This document shows positions 9,305 through 19,500 of a stretch of 64,000 nucleotides of DNA, piece after piece. The position numbers were made by a program, and so were the translations under genes. Position 1 is the first letter of the stretch. Each line of letters starts with the position of its first letter. The notes beneath the pieces were generated by a model that searched no databases, was not told the origin of the DNA, and was given only the letters and a program-made list of their open reading frames with translations. The stretch spans positions 27,372-91,371 of the forward strand of contig CALADM010000005.1 in the NCBI GenBank assembly GCA_937890595.1, read 5' to 3'. This DNA is from CAJMNU01 sp905214855. GTDB taxonomy: Bacteria; Bacillota; Clostridia; Lachnospirales; Lachnospiraceae.

Positions 9305-11458
9305 ATGAAAATAGAATTGACTCAAAACCCACAAAAAGAACAGGAATACCGCAAACAGGCGGCTGATCTTGTAGAACAAATGACACTGGAAGAAAAAACA
9401 GGACAGACACTTTTTGAAGCTCCTGCTATTCCACATTTGGGAATCCGCAGCTACAACTGGTGGAATGAAGCGCTTCATGGTGTTGCCAGAGCCGGCGTTG
9501 CAACCGTTTTTCCACAGGCAATCGGTCTTGCTGCTACTTTCGATGAAGATTTTCTGGAACGCATAGGAGATGCAATTTCTACAGAAGGACGTGCAAAATA
9601 TAATATGCAGCAAAAGTATCAGGATGCTGGTCGTTATAAAGGTTTGACATTCTGGACTCCTAATGTCAATATTTTTCGTGATCCACGATGGGGACGAGGT
9701 CATGAGACTTTTGGTGAAGATCCCTATTTAACTTCCCGTATGGCTGTACGCCTGATCCACGGTATCCAAGGACATCATGAACTTTATCTAAAAGCTGCTG
9801 CCTGTGCCAAACATTTTGCAGTACACAGTGGTCCAGAGGATCTGCGTCATGAATTTAATGCAGAAATCTCCCTTCAGGATCTTTATGAAACCTATCTTCC
9901 AGCATTCTATGCCTGTGTTCATGAAGGCAAGGTAGAAGCTATAATGGGGGCTTATAATCGTGTAAATGGAGAACCTTGCTGCGGAAGTTCCTATCTGCTA
10001 AAAGAAGTTCTTCGAAATAAATGGCATTTTTCTGGTCATGTTGTCTCCGACTGTTGGGCGATCAAAGATTTCTATCAGGGACATCTCGTTACTTCTGGTC
10101 CTCTTGAATCTGTATCTCTTGCCATGAATAACGGATGTGATCTTAACTGCGGAAACTTATTCCATTACCTGACTCAGGCTGTAGAAGAAGGAATGGTACA
10201 AGAAAGTCGTTTGGATGAAGCTGTTACTAATCTTCTCACCACTCGAATGAAACTTGGTGTCATGGAAGAAAAAGATCCGACACCTTTTGCTGATTTTTCT
10301 TATGATATGGTCGATTCGGATGATATGAAAGCACTGAATCTTCAAGCAGCAGAAAAATGTGCTGTATTGTTAAAAAATGATGGAATTCTTCCACTGAACC
10401 TCTCTTCCTTGCACACCATCGGTGTGATCGGTCCAAATGCTGATAACAGAAAAGCCCTTATTGGCAATTATGAAGGAACTGCCTCAGAATATGTCACAAT
10501 TCTGGAGGGAATCCGTGAGGCAGTTGGAAAACAAGCTCGTATCATGTATTCTGAGGGATGTCATCTGTTTAAGGAGATCATCCCACGTTCTGACCGCCGT
10601 TCTGAAGTTAGGGCTGTCTGTGATGCAAGTGATGTTATCATTTGCTGTCTTGGACTGGATGCTGGTCTGGAGGGCGAAGAAGGAGATCAGGGAAATGAAT
10701 TTGCCAGCGGAGATAAGCCAAATCTGAATCTTCCGGGATCTCAGTCAGAAATCCTTAAAATTGCCTGTGAAAGTGGTAAACCTGTCATAGTTGTTCTTCT
10801 CTCTGGCAGTGCTCTTGCAATCGGAGAAGCTGAAAAACATGCTTCCGCAATCTTAGCCGGATGGTATCCTGGCGCACAGGGCGGACGTGCCATTGCGAAT
10901 CTGATCTTTGGCAAAAAAAATCCAGAAGGACGACTTCCTATCACGTTCTACCATACAACCGAAGAACTTCCTGATTTTACAGATTATTCCATGAAAGGAA
11001 GAACCTACCGCTATATGAAACAGGATGCTCTGTTTCCTTTTGGATATGGTCTTTCTTATACTACATTCCAATATTCTGATCTATCTGTGTCTGATTCCTG
11101 CCTGTCTGAAAAAGGAATTACAGTGAAAGGACATCTTAGCAATATTGGAGCATTTGATGGAGCTGAAACCATTCAAGTATATATTAAATCAGATCTTTCT
11201 GATACACCAAACGCTCAGTTAAAGGGATTAAAAAAATGTTTCCTAAAATCCGGAGAAAGTATTGAATTTTCTATTTTCCTTCCTCTTACTTCCTTTGGAT
11301 TATGTAACGAACAAGGAGAGAAATATGTCCTTTCTGGTTCCTATCAGATTTATGTGGGAGGTCATCAGCCAGACCATCGCAGTGAAGAACTGACTGGAAC
11401 TCATTTGTGGCATACAGAAATTACAGCAGATCAAACATATCTCGTTCCTTTGATGTAA
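9305..11458 (+). CDS. GH3 family beta-xylosidase/beta-glucosidase
   Basis: Exo-acting glycosidase of 717 residues. Domains: GH3 N-domain barrel with the nucleophile in GHVVSDCWAIKDF (Asp249), GH3 C-domain (about residues 355-590, with VIGPNADN and a GxEGEEGDQG acid loop), and a C-terminal fibronectin-III-like domain (about 630-700). The GYNWWNEALHG-like start and SDCW nucleophile context are typical of the beta-xylosidase branch of GH3. No signal peptide, so it acts on imported oligosaccharides. ATG 9305 is chosen because AGAAGGAG is 7 bases upstream; the frame is open to 9257 without a ribosome site. Confidence 0.9.
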   Translation: MKIELTQNPQKEQEYRKQAADLVEQMTLEEKTGQTLFEAPAIPHLGIRSYNWWNEALHGVARAGVATVFPQAIGLAATFDEDFLERIGDAISTEGRAKYNMQQKYQDAGRYKGLTFWTPNVNIFRDPRWGRGHETFGEDPYLTSRMAVRLIHGIQGHHELYLKAAACAKHFAVHSGPEDLRHEFNAEISLQDLYETYLPAFYACVHEGKVEAIMGAYNRVNGEPCCGSSYLLKEVLRNKWHFSGHVVSDCWAIKDFYQGHLVTSGPLESVSLAMNNGCDLNCGNLFHYLTQAVEEGMVQESRLDEAVTNLLTTRMKLGVMEEKDPTPFADFSYDMVDSDDMKALNLQAAEKCAVLLKNDGILPLNLSSLHTIGVIGPNADNRKALIGNYEGTASEYVTILEGIREAVGKQARIMYSEGCHLFKEIIPRSDRRSEVRAVCDASDVIICCLGLDAGLEGEEGDQGNEFASGDKPNLNLPGSQSEILKIACESGKPVIVVLLSGSALAIGEAEKHASAILAGWYPGAQGGRAIANLIFGKKNPEGRLPITFYHTTEELPDFTDYSMKGRTYRYMKQDALFPFGYGLSYTTFQYSDLSVSDSCLSEKGITVKGHLSNIGAFDGAETIQVYIKSDLSDTPNAQLKGLKKCFLKSGESIEFSIFLPLTSFGLCNEQGEKYVLSGSYQIYVGGHQPDHRSEELTGTHLWHTEITADQTYLVPLM

Positions 11459-11467
11459 TTCTCTAAC

Positions 11468-11518
11468 AAAAAGTACCGTTCTATCAATCAATGCTGATAA
11501 TAGAGCGGTACTTTTTTA
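11468..11518. terminator. Bidirectional terminator between GH3 gene and solute-binding protein gene
   Basis: Arms AAAAGTACCGTTCTATCA and TGATAATAGAGCGGTACTTTT, with an A-run before and a T-run after, serve both convergent genes. Confidence 0.85.
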
Positions 11519-11609
11519 TCTTTCTATTTTTTATGTATCAAAATATACATCATCGCTTAACAGACAATTTCTTCTGTCAAAAAATTTTTTCTTATCTGTT
11601 TTTTCAAAC

Positions 11610-13220
11610 TTATTTATTTAAATCTGCGAGAATTTCTTCTACAATACTTTTTGCGTCCTGATTATATTTATCGATTGTTTCCTGTGCTGAAGCACCATTT
11701 AAAACAACCTCTGTCATAGCTTTCCCACGCATGTCTCTTAAATCACCTGCAAGAGCATTATATACTTCTGATGTTGCTGGAGACTGTGGTGCTGCACTCT
11801 GCCATGTATCATACTTTTCCTGACATTCTCTTGCAATTGGATTGACAATACCAATTCCTGGATCTTTATCAATATAGGTTGCTCCTGCTCCCATAGGATC
11901 AATATGATTTTTTGTATTTAATGTAGTTGGATTTTCTGCATTTGGCAGCATATGGAACACGCCTTCTTCATAGGTTTCTTCTTTATCTCCATATTTAACA
12001 GTCTCTGCCTTATCATCCCAATGGACTCCCTTTACACCATATGTCCAAAGTACCTGAACGTCTCCTCCATCCAGCATAGGTTCTAAGAAATATTTGAAAA
12101 CTCCTTCTGGATTCTTGCACTCAGAAGTAATACACCAAACACTGCCTGGGAAACGATCTTTGTATGTTCCTACTTCTTTGATCGGTGCAAGTGCGATCAA
12201 TTCACTATCTAATCCCTTTGCCTCTAAATTACTCTTTAAATTATAAGCCCAAGTACCTGACCAATAAGTAAACACACCACACTTATCATCGTAAAATTTA
12301 TTTCTGCAGTCTGATGTTTTGTTAGTCAAAATTTCTTTATCTATATAGCCAGCCTGATATGCTCCCTGCATTCTATCCAAAGCCTTAACCATCTTGTCTT
12401 CTCCAAATCCATCTACCCAGACTCCATCCTCATTCTGGTAAAACTCTGGAAATGCATCCTGATAGAATTCTGGCAAATACATTACCCAAGGTTCTTCTGA
12501 AGCAATCAATCCAGCTGCTGTCACTCCAAATGTATCACCATTCACACCATTTCCGTCAGGATCTCCTTCTGTAAATGCCTTTAGTACATTATTGTACTCT
12601 TCCCATGTTGTTGGTTCTTCCAATCCTACATTATCTAACCATTTTTTCTTAATATAAGTTACACACCCACCACCATTTTTGCTCGGGTAAAAACCATATA
12701 CTTTTCCATCTACCTTTAAACTTTCAAACATATTTTGGTTGATTTCACGTCCAGATTTTGCAAGATCAGAATTCTCCCATGTCTCTGTCATATCCCAGAG
12801 TGCTCCCTCTTTTGCATAACTCAAATAATAGCTGCCTCCCAAAAGAATAACATCTGGGATATCTCCTCCAGCAAAAGTCATCGCAACATTATCATAATAA
12901 GCCGCATGATCTGGCTGCTGGAATTCAATATCTAATCCCAATTTTTCTTCAAGAGCTTTTTCAAATGCATCTCTGCCATTTGCCTGTGAAAATACAGTTC
13001 CATTCATCATCACAGTGATTTTTTCCGGTTTTTCCACTTGATCTTCGGAATCTTTCTGCACTGCTGTGGATTCTTTTGCTGCCTCTGTTCCAACAGAATC
13101 AGCCTCTTTTTGAGTAGACATTGCTGTAGTTTCCTTTGCATCTCCTGAACAGGCTGCCATACTGCCGCAAGCTGCAACAGTCAAAAAAACTGCTGCCATT
13201 TGTTTTGTTTTTCTTCTCAT
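11610..13220 (-). CDS. Extracellular solute-binding lipoprotein of a sugar ABC importer
   Basis: A 536-residue lipoprotein: positively charged N-terminus, hydrophobic core and a lipobox (SMAAC, Cys24), then a Ser/Thr/Glu-rich spacer and a family-1 type substrate-binding fold (EKITVMMNGTVFSQ..., aromatic-rich body). It should bind a carbohydrate outside the cell and deliver it to an ABC permease. No permease or ATPase gene is adjacent (downstream is the convergent GH3 gene, upstream tRNA-Ser), so it is an orphan here. It resembles the LipO-type proteins that work with YesM-type kinases, but the ligand is unknown. Confidence 0.88.
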   Translation of the reverse strand: MRRKTKQMAAVFLTVAACGSMAACSGDAKETTAMSTQKEADSVGTEAAKESTAVQKDSEDQVEKPEKITVMMNGTVFSQANGRDAFEKALEEKLGLDIEFQQPDHAAYYDNVAMTFAGGDIPDVILLGGSYYLSYAKEGALWDMTETWENSDLAKSGREINQNMFESLKVDGKVYGFYPSKNGGGCVTYIKKKWLDNVGLEEPTTWEEYNNVLKAFTEGDPDGNGVNGDTFGVTAAGLIASEEPWVMYLPEFYQDAFPEFYQNEDGVWVDGFGEDKMVKALDRMQGAYQAGYIDKEILTNKTSDCRNKFYDDKCGVFTYWSGTWAYNLKSNLEAKGLDSELIALAPIKEVGTYKDRFPGSVWCITSECKNPEGVFKYFLEPMLDGGDVQVLWTYGVKGVHWDDKAETVKYGDKEETYEEGVFHMLPNAENPTTLNTKNHIDPMGAGATYIDKDPGIGIVNPIARECQEKYDTWQSAAPQSPATSEVYNALAGDLRDMRGKAMTEVVLNGASAQETIDKYNQDAKSIVEEILADLNK

Positions 13221-13351
13221 TTCTCATTGCTCTCCTTTTTCTTTTTTTCTATATCTTCACTGAATTTTGATATTTTTATTGTAACAAAATATATCTGTTT
13301 TCTCTTATTATTTTTGACAAAGAACTCATCAAAAATTGCTAAAAATTAAAG

Positions 13352-13380
13352 TTGACTCCTATTATTTTTCTTGGTATAAT
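13352..13380 (+). promoter_or_regulatory. Sigma-A promoter of tRNA-Ser
   Basis: TTGACT (13352-13357), 17-base spacer, TATAAT (13375-13380), about 57 bases before the mature tRNA start. Confidence 0.85.
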
Positions 13381-13436
13381 TATAAATTACATGACATATT
13401 TTCTTATGATATTCATTCAGAATACCATGATATTTT

Positions 13437-13523
13437 GGAGATGTACCCAAGTGGTTGAAGGGACCGCACTCGAAATGCGGCAGGTCGGTTTCCGATGCGA
13501 GGGTTCAAATCCCTCCATCTCCG
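13437..13523 (+). tRNA. tRNA-Ser (anticodon CGA)
   Basis: An 87-base class II tRNA. Acceptor arms GGAGATG and CATCTCC pair, with discriminator G. The anticodon stem CCGCA/TGCGG encloses loop CTCGAAA, giving anticodon CGA (reads UCG). A long variable arm follows, then the T arm GAGGGTTCAAATCCCTC. CCA is not encoded. Confidence 0.97.
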
Positions 13524-13530
13524 TATGAAA

Positions 13531-13570
13531 AATCCCCTATGTATCACAATGATACATAGAGGATTTTTTT
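13531..13570. terminator. Bidirectional terminator between tRNA-Ser and the pectinase gene
   Basis: Arms AATCCCCTATGTATCA and TGATACATAGAGGATT with a 3-base loop and T7 on the plus strand (A-run on the other side), immediately after the tRNA and 20 bases past the pectinase stop. Confidence 0.92.
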
Positions 13571-13589
13571 ACTACTTTGTATTTCTAAT

Positions 13590-16500
13590 TTAATCTATTC
13601 TTGCACCTGTCTCATCTACATGTTTACCATCTGGTGTTATGGCATCAATCAGGCATGTACCTGTTGATTCATTCAGATAATACCACTTCTCATTGATCAT
13701 CTGCCAACCAGTCTGCATCTTTCCAGAGAAAATATGAAGATAATACCATTTTCCATCTACATCTTGGAACCATCCAATCTGCATATTGCCTTGTAGATCA
13801 AAATGATACCAATCCTGATCTGCCTGAACCCATTTATTCTTTGCCAAAGTTCCATCCATCTGGATTAATCTCCATACACCATCTGTCCCTAATGCCCATT
13901 GTCCTTTATCAGATGACTGTTTCCATGCTGCATCATATAAAGTCTTCTCTGCCTGCAACATTTCCTGATATTTTTGTGTATTCTGGCTAGGTTTTGGATT
14001 TACTGATACATCATCATCTCTGTCTGTATCATCCTGACCACTTCCATTTGGGGTGTCCCCTTCAGTTGGTTTATCTCCTTCGTCTGGTTTCTCACCTTCT
14101 CCCGGCTTGTCTCCTTCATCCGGTTTCTCACCCTCTCCTGGCTTGTCTCCTTCGTCCGGCTTCTCACCCTCTCCTGGCTTGTTGTCTTCGTCTGTGAAAT
14201 CACTCTCTCCAGTCCATTCTGCATCATGGTATGTTCCTTTTTCCCACTGCAGCACTGTCATATCCAATACACCTGCTCCAGAATTCGGGATCACAACTTC
14301 ATCCAGACGTTCTGCACTATAATATACAGGTTCTTCATACGGCAGCTCTTTCTTAAATGTCTCTGCATCCAAAATAAGCACACGATCATCTGCCGTACTA
14401 TTCGCTTTTGGCTCCAGCTCTGTCTTTTCCCCATCCATATAATATACAGAATTTACTGCATTAATATAACCAGATGGACTGGAACCATTTCCACTGTTCA
14501 ATGCATTGACAATATCATTGATGTAACAATTTTCAAGAAGAACCTGACCGCCACAGGTAGAGCTTGCACCATTGCTCACAATCTTCTTCGCTGCTTCTGG
14601 ATTTGTAATACTGTTTCTTGTATGATACATTTCTTCTGCATCCATTACACAGTTATATACATGAGCATCGCCATAACGCATTCTTGGCATACGATCCATA
14701 GATTCTTTATAATAATTGTTAGCCAGTGTCAAACGGATATTTGCCGCATTCACTGCATCATCAGACTGTCCTAAAAGATGGGTTTTCTTCTGTCCATACG
14801 CATACATATATACCTGTTCTTTTGTCATTCCCATATCTTCGATCAGGTGTGTATAATATGGATACTGTTCTGGATTCTGCTCCATTTCCTGCATCATTTC
14901 ATCAAAAAATCCATCTTTACTTCCTGGAAGGAACTGACACCAAGAAATAGTGATATTGCTTGTCTTTGTTGTACTTGGATTTTTCACATCCACAACACCA
15001 TCATAGGATTTATAGAAAGTACAATGGTCAATCCAAATATCTGTACTTTCATTCTCAATGGTCATATAATCCCAGTCATTTCTGTCATATGCTCCCTCAG
15101 TCTCTTCATCCCATTCCCAAAGCTCATCAAATGCTAAGTTTCTGATGATAATATTTTCAGAACCACTAATATCTACATTTGCATGTAAAATTCTTGCCCC
15201 ATTTCTTGAGAAGATCGTCAGGTTACTCATATTCTTGAGCATTAAAATAGAAGTTCCTGTGCGTTTCAGTTCTGGATGTGTCAAAGGCTGTGCCCCATAT
15301 GCTTTAATCACACTGTTGTAAGTATCAAAATCTTTAATTTCCTTACTTCCAAGTCCAATATCTGCTGTCAGTTCAATCACTGCCTTGCTTCCAGATTTTT
15401 TGATCTCTGTCAAAGCCTGAAGAAATTCCTCTGCTGTTGCTACACTGTAGTATGAAGACGAAGTCTCCTTCAGAAGTCCTCCTCCTGTTACCTTTCCTGC
15501 CTGTGCATAGCCTTCCATTGCAAAACGTCCAAGATGGGTATCATCTCCCTCTTTTCCAGTATAGGTATCTTCACTATATTCTGTCAGAACATACTTTGCA
15601 TCTTCCTTGGTCACAATATTTCCTACATAATTGTCTGTGCCAATATTTGCAGCCTTTTTATATGGATTCCATCCCAAAGTATCTTCTCTTAGCATACTTT
15701 CTGCCTTAGATGCAGAAATCTGTCTTCTGGATTCATTGATCAAAAATCCCGGACCATAACTTCCATACTCAAAGAAGCGCGCCTTCATGAACGCATTTCC
15801 ACTCATATCACTGTATGGCATCTCTGCATTGAGAATGTTGCCCATATAACAGTTGATAAAGGTCAGATAAGCATCCGCTCCCCATGGTCTTGCCAGGAGA
15901 TATTTACTGCCTGAACAGCCTTCCTCAGCTAAAATACGGCAGTCTTCGAATGTCATACCATATTTTGCATCCTCTGATGTCTTCGGAGCAGCTACATAAC
16001 CACTATTTTTTGTATCATTATAGCGGAATACCAGATCACAGTCCTTAAACAATGCTCTTGGTTCGTTACCATAGATAAAATCTACGTTTCCTGTGATCAG
16101 ACATTTATAATAATACTGCGTTCCTTTATTGGTACACAGGCTATCCTGATAGCCACGCATTGCTACATTCACATATACTGCACCTTCTGCGTCATTTCTC
16201 AACGCATCAGCAGACTCATTTCCGCCTGCACCCGTATATACATAATCATTTTCAAAAGTCAGGTTTTCTGCCGAAAATCCTACTGCCTCTCCTGTCACAC
16301 GGATTGCCGCACGGTTATACATATCTCCGCCTTCAGAACCTTCTTCATAAAAATGCAGATTCACCATCTCACGGTCTTCACCGATTAGAGAAATCATTGG
16401 TTTATCAATCTCCAAATGTTCTCTGTAAGAACCTTCTTTCACCAGAATCACTACTCTATTCTGGTTTCCTGCATCCACTGAGTCTACTGCTGCCTGAACC

Positions 16501-19500
16501 GTACGGTATACCGGAATACCATCCTTCAATTCTCCATCTGCTCCATCCCATGAAGCATCTACCACTTTATCATAATGGGTCAGATATACATAATTAAAGG
16601 TCTTTCTGGTCACATTGCCATTCTCATCTGTAAAGAGCAGGTTGACATCATTGCGTCCTTCTTTCAAAGTAAGATCCAAATGGAACGGTTCTCTCTGTCC
16701 AAGTGTTATTTTCTCTGCCTGAACCTGCCCATTTACCTCTGCTTTCAGTGTACAGGATTCTTCTGCCACACCTTCCAGAATGATCGTTTCCTGATACGAT
16801 GTGTCATAGGATTTCTTTGTGATGGTCACTTCCACAGCTTCATCCTCATACACATACTCTCCACTTCTTTCCTGTGTTGCTACTGCCCAGACAACATCAG
16901 ATGGATTGCTATAATTATCCTTGGAATATGCGATCACATAATAGTAATATGGCATATCCATTTCCACAGACTTATCCTTATAAGATGTCTCTGTTACTTC
17001 CGCGATTTTTTTCACATCAGCATCCGTCTCATCATAAGAATATCTGTATACTTCATAGCGCACCGCTTCTTCTATTGCATCCCATCTCAGTGTCAAACTA
17101 TCTTCTGCGCTCTCTATCTGCAATTTTGGTGCTTGCAAAGCTGCTACAATATGTACCGGCTGTTTCATCTCTACATACTGGTTTCTGTCAGCCTCTGATG
17201 GACGGTTTCCTAAAGTTCCGCAGACACGGAAATAATAATCTCCAGCCTCTGTCACAGGATAATCATAAGAAAAACCTGTCAGATTATCTGCAACATCCAC
17301 ATAAGTTTCTCCATCTCTGGAAACCTGTAAAACATAGTGTCCATCTCCCTCACACTCTGTTCCAGTCCATGTTACATGAATAAACTCTCTGGACGGATCT
17401 GCCTGTGCAGAAATGCTCTCTGCTATTGGTGCTACACCTGCCGGATCATAACATGCATTCTGGTCATACAGTACTTTTCCATCCTTGTCTGTCAAGATCA
17501 TATTCGTAATGGCTGCTGTAACATTAGCAAAACCAAATCCATACTGACATTCTGTGTCTGCCCCATTTTCTTTAAATTGCAAAACAGAACTGCTGTTATA
17601 TTTATAGGTATATTCTTCGTTGAGATCCTTTCCATCCGTTGCACTTACCAAAAAGCCATTCTCTGTCTTTTGAACTTTAAATGTTACTTTTGTACCTTCT
17701 TCTATTGTCTTATTTGGTCCACTTGCACCTACATATTCCGTACTCTTTTTTGAGAGAACTCCACGTATTCCTGTTTTCCCTCTCAAAGCGATCGTAGTCA
17801 TATATGTTCCATCGAAAGCTCCCATAAAAACACCACTGCTGCTGCTCGTTGTTCCCGCTTCGATCACCACATCTGCCTGTAAAGAATCCCACTCTGTTGT
17901 GCTTGGGAAAAGATAATAACTTACAGATGGATCGATCGCTTCTTTTCCTGACATTGTTCCGCCTGTCTGTGTAAAACGCAATGTCTGTCCGTCTGCCTGT
18001 ACATTCAAATTATCTGGTGTACCATATTCTGCGATCTTTGGCATTTTTTCCTGTTCATGGATCTCTACATCTTTTGGAGGATATACAAGAGAAATTGATT
18101 TAATATATGCTGTTCCAGTTGACTGAACATCCACATAACCGGCATCACCTGTGTACTCTACGGTGGTCACTTCACTTGTTGTATCTGCTGCAACTCCATT
18201 GATGGTATATAATGCATATGGACCACTGTGTGCTTCTACTGTTACTTTACAAGGACCTGTCACAGGGATCTGAATGACAGCTCCACCCGAAAACTGACAG
18301 TCATTGTCACGGGCTGCAAGTTTTCCCTGCTCTGCATTGACTTTCAAACCGCGGAAATATCCGATCTCACCCTCTATTTTTCCCTCGAAAGCTGGTGAAG
18401 GTGCAGATTTATAAAGCCCCCAGGAAGTAATCTGTTTCATAGTAACTTTCTGTACCGTCTGTTCTCCCTTTACATAGACTTGTGCCCCTGTCTTGATCTC
18501 GTAAGGAAACTGTTCAAAATCTCCTTCCAAAGATAATGTATGGATTCCTTCACATAACTGGATTGCGTTTTTATCTGTGAACTCTTTGCGGTTGCCCTGT
18601 GCATCTGTATAGACATATACAATCTGCTTTCCTGCAAGTTCTGTTTCCAGATCCTCTGGAAGTTGTAAATCTACAGGATACACTTCTTTTTTTCCTACTT
18701 CCAGGTCAATGGTATCTTGACCAGTTATAAGAACTGTCTTTGGAGATTTTATCTCATAATCTGCACTCCCCTGTAAAACAGGAGTATATTCTTTTCCTCT
18801 CTCCAGCCATACGCTGTAGGTGTTTCCATCTAACACAGCTTGTTTGCTTTCTCCCTGCGGAAGCTTAAATTCTATACTGTAAGATGCAGACTCTGCCTCA
18901 TTCTCCAAACCTGTGATTTTTCCTGTCACCAAACTCAAGAGGCTTTTTTCAATCTGAAGATCCAATATTTCTTCCTGCATGGTATCATTGAGTTGCAATA
19001 TGGTATTATCACTGACGATCACATACTCTTCCAGATTCAATGATACTTCAAATGTCTCTTCTCCTGCCACCTTCAGATCCAGATGATACGTTCCAACCTG
19101 AAGATCCTCTGAAAAATCTACCAATGCAGAATATTCTTCCTGTGTTGCAGTATTTTTAAGAATGACTTTTAATCCTCTTATACTTTCCTGCGTCTCTTCA
19201 GGCAGAGTAACCGTTCCTTCCACCCTCACTTTTGCAGACTCTACTTTTTCGACTGAAATGCTTCGCATGTATGCACTTCCTGAAGTTGCTGTCTGCATAG
19301 TCAATTCACTATTTTCTTCCATCACACAGCGATATGTATAAATCCTATAATTAGAATCAGATGCTGTCTCAATTGTCTCTACGGTACAGGAAGATACCCC
19401 TGATATTCCCGCTGCTGCAAGAGCTGCCGCCTTATTTTCTTCTTCCGATGCCTGATCATTGTTATTCCAAGCCTTATGTGCTTCAATTCTAAGAAGACAT

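Noticed and set aside
14053..14190. Regular repeat block that looks like a CRISPR array
   Set aside because: The 36-base units are in frame and encode KPGEGEKPDEGD repeats of the pectinase linker; there are no distinct spacers.
13994..14322. Open frames on both strands across the repeat block
   Set aside because: They mirror the repeat composition of the pectinase linker and have no ribosome sites.
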